DNA from: Herbaspirillum sp.
Lineage (GTDB): Bacteria > Pseudomonadota > Gammaproteobacteria > Burkholderiales > Burkholderiaceae_D
DNA length: 64,000 nucleotides
Reading direction: 5' to 3'
Assembly: GCF_017744395.1 (NCBI RefSeq)
Contig: NZ_JAGIBI010000001.1
Location: 124,001-188,000, forward strand
The position numbers were made by a program, and so were the translations under genes. Shown piece by piece: positions 31,245 to 40,375 of this stretch (the first letter of the stretch is position 1; every line of letters begins with the position of its first letter). The notes below the pieces were generated by a model. The model was not told the origin of the DNA, did not search any database, and saw only the letters and a program-made list of their open reading frames with translations.

Positions 31245-32597
31245 ATGCTTGTGTCTTTATTCAAGAAAATCGGTGTGAAGTTTTCGTTGAACGATCCCCA
31301 ATGGGGGCGTGGTTCTCAAGACGACAACCGCGACAATCAGAATAACGGAAGTAACGGCGAAAAACGACCCGAAAAACCCACCGGCAACGGCGGCCCGCCG
31401 GATCTCGACCAGCTTTGGCGCGATTTCAACCAGCGCCTGTCCGGCATGTTCGGCCGCAAGGGTGGCGGCGGCTCCCCCGAGGGCGGCGGCTTCAACCGTG
31501 GCGACGTCAAGGGCGCCGGCATCGGCGTGGGCGTGATCGCCGTCATCGTCGCGTTCCTGTGGCTGGCCAGCGGCTTCTTCATCGTCCAGGAAGGCCAGAC
31601 CGCCGTGGTGACCACCTTCGGCCGCTACAGCCATACCACCTTGCCGGGCTTCAACTGGCGCTGGCCGTATCCGATCCAGAGCCACGAGATCGTCAACATG
31701 TCGCAGGTGCGTACCGCCGAGATCGGCTACCGCGGCAACGTGCGCAACAAGCAGCTGAAGGAATCGCTGATGCTGACCGATGACGAGAACATCATCGACA
31801 TCCAGTTCGCGGTCCAGTACAAGCTCAAGAACGCGGCCGAATGGCTGTTCAACAACCGCGACCAGGACGACTCCGTGCGCCAGGTCGCCGAGACCGCGAT
31901 CCGCGAGATCGTCGGCCGCAGCAAGATGGACTTCGTGCTCTACGAAGGCCGTGAAAAAGTCGCGCTGGAAGTCAGCCAGCGCATGCAGCAAATTCTCGAC
32001 CGCTACAAGTCCGGCGTGCAGATCACCAACGTGACCATGCAGGGCGTGCAGCCGCCCGAGCAGGTGCAGGCCGCGTTCGACGACGCCGTCAAGGCCGGCC
32101 AGGACCGCGAGCGCCTCAAGAACGAAGGCCAGGCCTATGCCAACGACGTGATCCCGCGCGCTTCCGGCGCCGCCTCGCGCCTGCTGGAAGAGGCCGAGGC
32201 CTACCGCTCCCGCGTCGTGGCCACCGCCGAGGGCGATGCCGCGCGCTTCAAGCAGGTGCTGGACGAATACCAGAAGGCGCCGGCCGTCACGCGCGACCGC
32301 ATGTATCTCGAAACGATGCAGCAGATCTTCACCAACACCACCAAGGTGATGGTCGATGCCAAGAGCGGCAGCAACCTGTTGTATCTGCCGCTGGACAAGC
32401 TGATCCAGCAGACCGCGGGCGACACCGCCGCCAAGCCGCAGGGGCAGGCGCAACCTTCGGGCCAAGCCGCGAACCCGGCGGCGCCGGCCGCTTCCTCCAA
32501 TCCGACTTCGGGAAATGACACAGTGTATTCGTCCGAGCTGATGCGCGACATGAGAAACCGGAACCCGCGCGAAGCGCGCGAAAGGGAGGTGCGCTGA
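31245..32597 (+). CDS. hflK: FtsH protease modulator HflK
   Basis: HflK is a band-7/SPFH protein that, with HflC, forms a large inner-membrane assembly around FtsH. The 450-residue protein has a Gly/Asn-rich cytoplasmic N-terminus, one transmembrane helix near 90-108 (GVGVIAVIVAFLWLASGFF) and the SPFH domain. The C-terminal coiled coil is followed by a low-complexity Ala/Pro/Gln tail. The start may be ATG 31245 or GTG 31275 (product MKFSLNDPQWG, nearer the E. coli start). The stop overlaps the hflC start by 1 nt (TGATG). Confidence 0.94.
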   Translation: MLVSLFKKIGVKFSLNDPQWGRGSQDDNRDNQNNGSNGEKRPEKPTGNGGPPDLDQLWRDFNQRLSGMFGRKGGGGSPEGGGFNRGDVKGAGIGVGVIAVIVAFLWLASGFFIVQEGQTAVVTTFGRYSHTTLPGFNWRWPYPIQSHEIVNMSQVRTAEIGYRGNVRNKQLKESLMLTDDENIIDIQFAVQYKLKNAAEWLFNNRDQDDSVRQVAETAIREIVGRSKMDFVLYEGREKVALEVSQRMQQILDRYKSGVQITNVTMQGVQPPEQVQAAFDDAVKAGQDRERLKNEGQAYANDVIPRASGAASRLLEEAEAYRSRVVATAEGDAARFKQVLDEYQKAPAVTRDRMYLETMQQIFTNTTKVMVDAKSGSNLLYLPLDKLIQQTAGDTAAKPQGQAQPSGQAANPAAPAASSNPTSGNDTVYSSELMRDMRNRNPREAREREVR

Positions 32598-33487
32598 TGG
32601 GCCGCCTCATCTCTACCGTCATCGTCGCCGTGGTGGCGATCTGGCTGGCGTCCTCGACCATCTTCGTCGTCGACCAGCGTTCGTCGGCCATCGTGTTCGC
32701 CCTGGGCGAAGTCAAGCAGGTGATCAGCGAACCGGGCCTGCACTTCAAGCTGCCGCCGCCGTTCCAGAACGTGATGTACCTGGACAAGCGCATCCAGACC
32801 CTGGATACGCCCGATGCCGACCGCTTCATCACGGCCGAGAAGATGAACGTGCTGGTGGATGCCTACGTCAAGTGGCGCATCGTCGACCCGCGCCTGTATT
32901 TCGTCAGCTTCGGCGCCGATGAGCGCCGCACGCAGGACCGCCTGTCGCAGATCGTCAAGGCTGCGCTGAACGACGAGATCACCAAGCGCACCGTGCGCGA
33001 AGTGATTTCCAGCCAGCGCAACAGCGTCATGGATGCGCTCCAGGCGCGCGTGGCCAACGAGGCCAAGCAGATCGGCGTGGAAGTGGTCGACGTGCGCCTG
33101 CGTCGCGTCGACTATGTCGACCAGATCAACAATTCCGTTTTCGAGCGCATGAAGTCCGAGCGCGTGCGCGTGGCCAACGAACTGCGCTCCACCGGCGCGG
33201 CCGAGTCCGAGAAGATCCGCGCCGATGCCGACCGCCAGCGCGTGGTGATCCTGGCGGAAGCCTACCGCGAGTCCGAGAAGGCGCGCGGCGCGGGCGATGC
33301 CAAGGCTTCGCAGATCTACGCGCAAGCCTTCGGGCAGAACCCGGACTTCTACAAGTTCTATCGCAGCCTCGAAGCCTATCGCGCCAGCTTCAAGAATCGC
33401 CATGACCTGATGGTGGTGGATCCGAGCTCGGAGTTCTTTAAATATTTCAAGGGTATCGGCAACAGCAACAGCAGTTCCAAGAAGTAA
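32597..33487 (+). CDS. hflC: FtsH protease modulator HflC
   Basis: This is the partner of HflK in the HflKC complex that restrains FtsH. The 296-residue protein has an N-terminal membrane anchor (STVIVAVVAIWLASSTIFVV) and the band-7 domain (SAIVFALGEVKQVISEPGLHFKLP). A helical region rich in Glu/Arg/Ala follows, ending in DPSSEFFKYFKG. Translation is coupled to hflK by a 1-nt overlap. A weak terminator follows 65 nt after the stop codon. Confidence 0.95.
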   Translation: MGRLISTVIVAVVAIWLASSTIFVVDQRSSAIVFALGEVKQVISEPGLHFKLPPPFQNVMYLDKRIQTLDTPDADRFITAEKMNVLVDAYVKWRIVDPRLYFVSFGADERRTQDRLSQIVKAALNDEITKRTVREVISSQRNSVMDALQARVANEAKQIGVEVVDVRLRRVDYVDQINNSVFERMKSERVRVANELRSTGAAESEKIRADADRQRVVILAEAYRESEKARGAGDAKASQIYAQAFGQNPDFYKFYRSLEAYRASFKNRHDLMVVDPSSEFFKYFKGIGNSNSSSKK

Positions 33488-33551
33488 ACCGACAACGTGA
33501 CAAGGCCCGCGCCGCGCAAGAAGACATTCAGGGGCGGAACGGGCGAGAGGA

Positions 33552-33586
33552 TGGATGCCGCTGGTTGAGGGCATCTTTCCTTTTTT
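33552..33586 (+). terminator. Probable weak terminator in the hflC-hisZ gap
   Basis: The stem GGATGCC/GGGCATC, with a loop of about 9 nt, is followed by TTTCCTTTTTT. The 275-bp gap shows no coding sequence that I can support. The small DUF2065 gene that often separates hflC and hisZ in relatives is not recognisable here. AT-rich DNA before hisZ (33720-33760) may hold its promoter. Confidence 0.5.
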
Positions 33587-33762
33587 GTGTGGCGGATTGT
33601 TCCGGATTGGCAAGTTTCCCGGATTGTGGGAGTGGGGCGTCAGGATGTTCTTCTATTCCGAAGCGCCCCGGTTTTTCGTCCGGCCTCCGGCTTGAAAGGT
33701 TGACGGTTGCAGCAAATGCTTTGGCTGCCCGCCTGTTTTTTTTCTGAGTTATTTTTTCGTTT

Positions 33763-34923
33763 ATGCCTAACTGGCTTCTTCCTGAAAACATCGCCGACGT
33801 CTTGCCGTCCGAAGCGCGCAAGATCGAAGAGTTGCGTCGGCGCCTGCTCGACAATTTCCGCCTGTACGGCTATGAGATGGTCATGCCGCCGCTGCTGGAA
33901 TACCTGGAGTCGCTGCTGACCGGCGCCGGCGCCGACACCGACCTGCGCACCTTCAAGCTGGTGGACCAGCTCTCGGGCCGCACGCTGGGCGTGCGCGCCG
34001 ACATGACCACCCAGGTCGCGCGCATCGATGCCCACCTGCTCAACCGCGCCTCGGTCACGCGCCTGTGCTATGCCGGCAGCGTGCTGCACACCCGTCCGAC
34101 CGGCCTGCACGCCACCCGCGAGCCGATCCAGATCGGCGCTGAGATCTACGGCCATGCCGGCATCGAAGCCGACGCCGAAATCCAGGAACTGGCGCTCAAT
34201 TCGCTGGCCCTGGCCGGCATGCGCACCATCCGCCTGGATCTGTGCCACGTCGGCGTGCTGCGCGCGATCATCGCCAACGACCCGGCCGCCAAGCGCCAGG
34301 AAGCCCAATTGTTCGGCTTGCTGGAAGCCAAGGATGTGCCGGGCCTGCAGGAAATCACCGCGGCCTACCAGGAAGGCACCCGCGCCGCGCTGCTGGCGCT
34401 GCCCAGCCTGTACGGCGATATCTCCGTCATCGCGCGCGCGCGCATCACGCTGCCGGCCTTGCCGGGCATCGCCCAGGCGCTCGACGAGCTGCAGGCGATG
34501 GTCGAACTGGCCGGCGGCCATGAAGGCGCGGTCGTGACCATCGATCTGGCCGACCTGCGCGGGTATCATTACCATAGCGGCGTGATGTTCTCCGCCTATG
34601 TGCCGGGCCTGCCCAATGCGGTGGTGCGCGGCGGCCGCTACGACCATGTCGGCGAGGCCTTCGGCCGCGCCCGCCCGGCTACCGGCTTCTCGATGGACCT
34701 GCGCGAACTTGCGCGCCTGATGCCGGGCGCCGAGAGGAAGCGCGCCATCCGCGCGCCGTGGGGCACCGAAGCCGGCCTGCGTGAGAAAATAGCGCAATTG
34801 CGGCAGGCGGGCGAAATCGTGATCCAGAGCCTGCCGGGTCACGACAACGATCAGGACGAATTCGACTGCGACCGCGTCGTCGAATTCAGCAATGGAAACT
34901 GGATTATCAAAAACTTGGGTTGA
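33763..34923 (+). CDS. hisZ: ATP phosphoribosyltransferase regulatory subunit HisZ
   Basis: HisZ is a catalytically dead HisRS-like subunit that, with short-form HisG, makes the first enzyme of histidine synthesis. The 386-residue protein shows the start [20 protein letters not shown], the class II core ([19 protein letters not shown]) and the histidine-binding-like [13 protein letters not shown] with [11 protein letters not shown]. The anticodon-binding domain of HisRS is missing, as expected. purA follows after 3 nt. The hflC-hisZ-purA order is typical of betaproteobacteria. Confidence 0.94.
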   Translation: MPNWLLPENIADVLPSEARKIEELRRRLLDNFRLYGYEMVMPPLLEYLESLLTGAGADTDLRTFKLVDQLSGRTLGVRADMTTQVARIDAHLLNRASVTRLCYAGSVLHTRPTGLHATREPIQIGAEIYGHAGIEADAEIQELALNSLALAGMRTIRLDLCHVGVLRAIIANDPAAKRQEAQLFGLLEAKDVPGLQEITAAYQEGTRAALLALPSLYGDISVIARARITLPALPGIAQALDELQAMVELAGGHEGAVVTIDLADLRGYHYHSGVMFSAYVPGLPNAVVRGGRYDHVGEAFGRARPATGFSMDLRELARLMPGAERKRAIRAPWGTEAGLREKIAQLRQAGEIVIQSLPGHDNDQDEFDCDRVVEFSNGNWIIKNLG

Positions 34924-36240
<1,317 letters not shown>

Positions 36241-36260
36241 GCACAGGCCAGCGGCACAAC

Positions 36261-36288
36261 AGCAACAAGCGATTAGCAACAAGCAATA
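36261..36288 (+). repeat. Two short imperfect tandem repeats before the phosphoribosyltransferase gene
   Basis: AGCAACAAGCGATT is followed directly by AGCAACAAGCAATA, sharing the first ten bases. The second copy ends 6 nt before the start codon at 36295, where no normal ribosome site is seen. A perfect 7-bp tandem (AGTAAGT twice, 36845-36858) follows the same gene. Confidence 0.5.
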
Positions 36289-36294
36289 AACAAG

Positions 36295-36828
36295 ATGAAG
36301 ATCTCTGATGACAAAGACCTGTGGGTCTCCTGGGACGACTACAACCGCCTGATCGAACGACTGGCGCTGAAGGTCTACGAATCCGGCTACCAGTTCGACC
36401 AGGTCCTGTGCCTGGCGCGCGGCGGCCTGCGTCCGGGCGACGTGATGTCGCGCATTTTCGATGTGCCGCTGGCGATCCTGTCGACCAGCTCCTACCGTGA
36501 AGCGGCCGGCACCATCCGCAGCTCGCTGGACATCGCCAAGTACATCACCATCACCAAGGGCACCCTGGGCGGCCGCATCCTGCTGGTGGACGACCTGGTC
36601 GATTCCGGCGTGACGCTGCAGAAGGTGCTGGTGCACCTGAAGGAGCATTACCCGGCCGTCACCGAGATCAAGTCCGCCGTCTTGTGGTGGAAAGCCTGCT
36701 CGGTGGTCGAACCCGATTACCATATCGACTACCTGCCGACCAACCCGTGGATCCACCAGCCGTTCGAGGAATACGACGGCCTGGGCCCGCACCAGTTGGC
36801 GGCATGGATCAAGAAGGGCGGCGCCTGA
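36295..36828 (+). CDS. Phosphoribosyltransferase (type I, xanthine/guanine-like)
   Basis: This 177-residue type I phosphoribosyltransferase has the PRPP-binding motif ILLVDDLVDSGVTLQ and an N-terminal CLARGGLRPGDVM pyrophosphate loop. The length and the WISWDDYNRLI-like start (WVSWDDYNRLIERLALKV) match the family annotated as hypoxanthine or xanthine-guanine phosphoribosyltransferase, which salvages free purine bases. The base specificity cannot be read from the sequence. It lies 54 nt after purA and ends at a bidirectional terminator. Confidence 0.85.
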   Translation: MKISDDKDLWVSWDDYNRLIERLALKVYESGYQFDQVLCLARGGLRPGDVMSRIFDVPLAILSTSSYREAAGTIRSSLDIAKYITITKGTLGGRILLVDDLVDSGVTLQKVLVHLKEHYPAVTEIKSAVLWWKACSVVEPDYHIDYLPTNPWIHQPFEEYDGLGPHQLAAWIKKGGA

Positions 36829-36858
36829 GCCGTCCGCGGGATGCAGTAAGTAGTAAGT

Positions 36859-36892
36859 AAAAAAGCGCCGACACATGTCGGCGCTTTTTTTT
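36859..36892. terminator. Bidirectional terminator between the phosphoribosyltransferase and the histidine kinase
   Basis: A stem of AAAAAAGCGCCGAC pairs with GTCGGCGCTTTTTT around an ACAT loop, followed by further T. It separates the purine operon from the convergent two-component operon. Confidence 0.93.
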
Positions 36893-36918
36893 GCGTTGAA
36901 ATGTATCGCCAGGCTTGC

Positions 36919-38313
36919 TCAGTCCGCCAGCGGAAAGCCGAGCGTGAATGCCGCTCCATGCCCGTCAAGGTTGGCCACATCGATGCGCGCGCCATAGAAG
37001 TCCATCACCGTCTTGGCGATGGCCAAGCCCAGCCCCGCGCCGGCGATCTCCCCGCTCTGGGAAGCGCTGCCGCGGTAAAAGCGGTCGAACAGATGCGGCA
37101 TGTCGCTCTCCACGATGCCCGGGCCGCTATCGGCCACCGTGACCGTGGCCAGTTCCGCCGTCTTGCCCACTTCCACGCGAATGGCGGTGTGCGGCGGCGA
37201 AAACTTGATGGCATTGTCGATCAGGTTGTCCAGCACCAGCGCCGCGGCGCGATGGCCGACCTTGGCCAGCACCGCCGCCGGCGCGCTGACCCGGATCTCG
37301 ACCTGGCGCCCCCCGGCCGCCGGGCGCAAGCGTTCGGCGCAGTCCTGCGCCAGTTCGGCCAGCGAGACTGTCTCCGCCGCGATGGTTTCCTGGCCGGCAT
37401 CGAGGCGGGCCAGCAGCAGCTCTTCAACGATGCTGGTCAGGCGCTCCACCTCATCCAGGCAGGAGTGCAGGGTCTCTACATAGGCCTGCGCCTCGCGCGG
37501 ACGCCGCAAGGCCAGCTCGATCTCGGTGCGCAGGCGTGAGAGGGGAGAGCGGATTTCGTGGGAAGCGTTTGCCGTGAAGCTGCGCTGCAGCGCGAAGGCA
37601 TGTTCCAGGCGAGCCAGCATGGAATTGAGCGTTTCCACCAGATGCCCGAGTTCGTCATCGGTGCCGGGATGCGCCAGCCGTTCGCTCAGGTTGGCGTCGC
37701 CGATGCGCCGGGCTTGCGCGGCGACCCGTTCGACGGTGCCGAACAGGGTCCGGGTAAGCACCGTGCCGGCGACCGAGAGCGCGACCAGCAAGGCCGCGGC
37801 CAGTCCGCCGAACAGCAGCGCGGCCGATTGCAGGATATGGTTGACATCGTCCAGGGAGCCGGCCACCTGCACGGCGAACAGTTTGCCGTCGACCGTGACG
37901 GGGGTGGAAACGATGCGCAGCGGTTCTTCGATGACATGCGGGAAGGTCTGGAACACCGTCTGCCCCTGGGCCATCTGTGCCAGCAAGGCCGGGGATACCG
38001 GCAGTTGCGCCACGCCGAGATTATTGCTGCGTGCCACCACATCGCCGCGCGCATCGACGATCTGCACCAGCCGGTCCAGCCGGACCAGCGAAGGCGGGGC
38101 CGAGCCGGCGGCCGGCTCGTGCACGCGTATCGCATCGGCATGGTTTTCCGCGAGCAGGCCGCTTTCGGTTTCCGCCAGCGCCAGCAGCGCCGCGTCGAGC
38201 TGCCCGCGCACCGACTGCGACAGCAACCACCAGCCGGCCGCCGCCGCGCAGGTGACGATCACCACTACCGCCACCAGGTGCACCAGCAGCATGCGTTGTC
38301 GAAAGCCCAGCAT
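36919..38313 (-). CDS. Sensor histidine kinase next to RND efflux operon
   Basis: This 464-residue membrane kinase has TM1 at about 8-32, a periplasmic sensor domain at 33-160 and TM2 at about 161-186. A HAMP linker leads to a HisKA domain with the phosphorylated His252 in SHEIRSPLSRLRTEIELAL. The HATPase shows DNLIDNAIKFSPP, DSGPGI and GAGLGLAIAK. The architecture fits the QseC/CusS group. The ATG at 38313 overlaps the stop codon of the response-regulator gene (TGATG), so the two are translated together. The open frame continues upstream into the regulator gene, but that part is not coding in this frame. The ligand is unknown; the neighbouring HME-type pump suggests a metal or cationic stress (inference). 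Confidence 0.92.
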   Translation of the reverse strand: MLGFRQRMLLVHLVAVVVIVTCAAAAGWWLLSQSVRGQLDAALLALAETESGLLAENHADAIRVHEPAAGSAPPSLVRLDRLVQIVDARGDVVARSNNLGVAQLPVSPALLAQMAQGQTVFQTFPHVIEEPLRIVSTPVTVDGKLFAVQVAGSLDDVNHILQSAALLFGGLAAALLVALSVAGTVLTRTLFGTVERVAAQARRIGDANLSERLAHPGTDDELGHLVETLNSMLARLEHAFALQRSFTANASHEIRSPLSRLRTEIELALRRPREAQAYVETLHSCLDEVERLTSIVEELLLARLDAGQETIAAETVSLAELAQDCAERLRPAAGGRQVEIRVSAPAAVLAKVGHRAAALVLDNLIDNAIKFSPPHTAIRVEVGKTAELATVTVADSGPGIVESDMPHLFDRFYRGSASQSGEIAGAGLGLAIAKTVMDFYGARIDVANLDGHGAAFTLGFPLAD

Positions 38314-38990
38314 CAGTCGGATGCCTCCCGGATAAAGCGGAATCCCTGGCCGCGCACCGTCTCGATGAGGGGCGGCTGCCCGTCCAGGTTGATCTTGCGG
38401 CGCAGGTTCTTGATGTGCACATCCATCAGGTTGTCGATGGCGATCAGGTCGGCATGCCACACATGCTGCGCCAATTGCTGGCGGCTGACGACCTGGCCGG
38501 CATGGCGCGCCAGCAGCAGGAGTACTGCGTATTCTTTTTGCGTCAGGTCGAGCCGGACCTCGCCGCGCTTGACCTGATGGGTTACCAAGTCGATATCGAG
38601 ATCGGCGATCTGCATGCGGGTCGCCGGCATGCGGCGCGGACGCCGCAGCAGCGCATGGACCCGCGCCAGCAATTCTTCGAAGGCGAAGGGCTTGGTCAGG
38701 TAGTCGTCGGCGCCGGTGTTGAGTCCTTCGACCCTGTCGCTCACGGCGTCGCGCGCGGTGAGCATCAGGATCGGCAGGTCCACGCCCTCGCGGCGCAGTT
38801 GCCGGCAGAATTCGGTGCCGTCCATGCCGGGCAGCATCCAGTCGAAAATGGCGAGATCGCACTCCGGGCCGATCCGCGCCGCGGCTTCTTCGGCGGTGTG
38901 CGCCACGTCGACCGCAAAGCCTTCCTCCTGCAAACCTTGCGCCAGCAAGCGTGCCGCTTTCTTATCGTCTTCGAGTAACAGGATATGCAT
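38313..38990 (-). CDS. OmpR-family response regulator
   Basis: This 225-residue regulator has a receiver domain with the acidic pocket EDD near residues 7-9, phospho-acceptor Asp50 (AIFDWMLPGMDG), Thr78 and Lys100 (DYLTKPF). A winged-helix DNA-binding domain follows (LTQKEYAVLLLLARHAGQVV, then MDVHIKNLRRKI and VRGQGFRF). ATG 38990 gives MHILLLEDDKK. It is the first gene of the operon with the histidine kinase. It very probably binds the inverted repeat at 39024-39053 and controls both its own operon and the divergent efflux operon. Confidence 0.94.
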   Translation of the reverse strand: MHILLLEDDKKAARLLAQGLQEEGFAVDVAHTAEEAAARIGPECDLAIFDWMLPGMDGTEFCRQLRREGVDLPILMLTARDAVSDRVEGLNTGADDYLTKPFAFEELLARVHALLRRPRRMPATRMQIADLDIDLVTHQVKRGEVRLDLTQKEYAVLLLLARHAGQVVSRQQLAQHVWHADLIAIDNLMDVHIKNLRRKINLDGQPPLIETVRGQGFRFIREASD

Positions 38991-39001
38991 GCCCACGCGC
39001 C

Positions 39002-39074
39002 AGTATAGGAACAAAAGGGATCCGCGCATCCTGAAGAACAATTCAGAATGCGCCCAATCCATCGCTCCTATCAT
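39002..39074. promoter_or_regulatory. Divergent regulatory region with a 12-bp inverted-repeat operator
   Basis: GCGCATCCTGAA (39024-39035) and TTCAGAATGCGC (39042-39053) form an inverted repeat with one mismatch and a 6-nt spacer. To the left, a minus-strand -10 TATACT (39007 to 39002) would have its -35 at 39025-39030, inside the left arm. To the right, a plus-strand -10 TATCAT (39069-39074) would have its -35 at 39046-39051, inside the right arm. Neither -35 matches consensus, as expected of promoters that need a bound activator. It is most likely the site of the adjacent response regulator. Confidence 0.6.
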
Positions 39075-39229
39075 AGCGAAGTTTTTCGAGGCCCAGCATG
39101 TGCGAAGAGGGATGCATGCTGATGCCGCGTGCCCTATCCGGCGTATCGCCACGTCGATGACGCCTTGCCGCCGCCCCGGCTAGCCACTAGAAGGGGGCGC
39201 AAATCCATCCGCACAGTCACGGTGCCACC

Positions 39230-40375
39230 ATGAACAAGAAATCCATACAGGCCAAGCGCCTGGCTATCCTGCTGGGCGCCATCGCCCTGATCGCCGTCGC
39301 CGCACGCGGCGTGCTGCCGCTGAAGGCCGGCGAACTGAAAGACAATGCCGCCGAAGGCACGGTCCTCAAGCGCGAGGGCGAAAGCCTGATCGTCCCGGCC
39401 GGCTCGTCGCTGCGCAAGACGCTGGCCACTGCCGCCATCGCCGAGCAGGACATAGCCGTTCCCTTCACGCTGCCGGCAAGCATCGAGGCCGACCCGGCCC
39501 GCCTGGCCAGGATACTGGCGCCGGCGACCGGGCGTATCGCCGTCATCCGCAAGCGGCTGGGCGACGAGGTCAAGGCCGGCGATGTCCTGTTCGAAGTCGA
39601 TGCGGCCGATTTTGCCCAGGCCTCGAGCGACGACCGCAAGGCGCAAGCCGCGCTGGAATTGACGCGCCGCGCTCTGGAGCGCCAGCGCGCGCTGGACCAG
39701 GCCCAGATCTCCTCGCGCCGCGACCTCGAGCAAGCCCAAAGCGATTATGCGCAGGCTGAAAGCGAAGCCGCCCGCAGCCGCACCCGCCTGGCCCAACTGG
39801 GCGCCGGCCATGCGCAGGCGGCCGGCCGGCTGGCCGTGCGCTCGCCGGTCAGCGGCCATGTGATCGAACTCAACGCCGCTCCCGGCGGTTACTGGAATGA
39901 CGCCACCGCCGCGGTGATGACGGTGGCCGACCTGTCTTCGGTATTCATCACCGCCAGCGCGCAGGAGAAAGACCTGTCGCACCTGTACGTCGGCCAAGAG
40001 GCAGAGGTCGCCCTCGATGCCTATCCCGCCCAACCCATGCGCGCCAGGATCGCGATGATCGGGCAAGTGCTGGATCCGGACACGCGCACGGTCAAGGTGC
40101 GCATGCTGGCCGCCAACCAGGACGGCCGCCTCAAGCCCGGCATGTTCGCCCAGGCCACCTTGCGCGACAAGCCGCACCGCGGCTTGCTGGTGCCGATGGC
40201 GGCGGTGGTGCAAAGCGGCTTTGCCGACCGCGTCTTCGTCGAGACTTCCTCATGGGCATTCCAGCCCCGCAAAGTCACCCTCGGCGCGCAGGTGGGCAGC
40301 GATGTCGAAGTGCTCTCCGGCCTGCAGTCCGGCGAGCGCGTGGTGACCAAGGATGGAGTGCTGCTCAATGATTGA
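39230..40375 (+). CDS. RND efflux periplasmic adaptor (membrane-fusion protein)
   Basis: This is the adaptor that links an inner-membrane RND pump to an outer-membrane channel. The 381-residue protein has an N-terminal membrane anchor or signal (LAILLGAIALIAVAARGVLP). The split lipoyl halves (ILAPATGRIAVIRKRLGDEV and LAVRSPVSGHVIELNAAPGG) surround a helical hairpin rich in Ala/Gln/Arg. A beta-barrel and membrane-proximal domain follow. The family is that of CzcB/CusB. No His-rich or Met-rich metal-binding extension is visible. It overlaps the pump gene by 8 nt. The ribosome site before ATG 39230 is weak. Confidence 0.92.
   Translation: MNKKSIQAKRLAILLGAIALIAVAARGVLPLKAGELKDNAAEGTVLKREGESLIVPAGSSLRKTLATAAIAEQDIAVPFTLPASIEADPARLARILAPATGRIAVIRKRLGDEVKAGDVLFEVDAADFAQASSDDRKAQAALELTRRALERQRALDQAQISSRRDLEQAQSDYAQAESEAARSRTRLAQLGAGHAQAAGRLAVRSPVSGHVIELNAAPGGYWNDATAAVMTVADLSSVFITASAQEKDLSHLYVGQEAEVALDAYPAQPMRARIAMIGQVLDPDTRTVKVRMLAANQDGRLKPGMFAQATLRDKPHRGLLVPMAAVVQSGFADRVFVETSSWAFQPRKVTLGAQVGSDVEVLSGLQSGERVVTKDGVLLND

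Noticed and set aside
33565-33747. 60-residue open frame in the hflC-hisZ gap as a DUF2065 gene
   Set aside because: The product is Ser/Cys/Gly-rich without the expected two hydrophobic helices, and it spans a probable terminator.
36241-36294. Short AGCAACAAGC repeats as a CRISPR or mobile-element trace
   Set aside because: There are only two 14-bp units, directly adjacent and without spacers, and no cas gene or transposase is present.
36919-38862. A single 647-residue minus-strand protein covering kinase and part of the regulator
   Set aside because: The first 183 residues lie out of frame across the response-regulator gene. The kinase starts at 38313 with a normal TGATG overlap.
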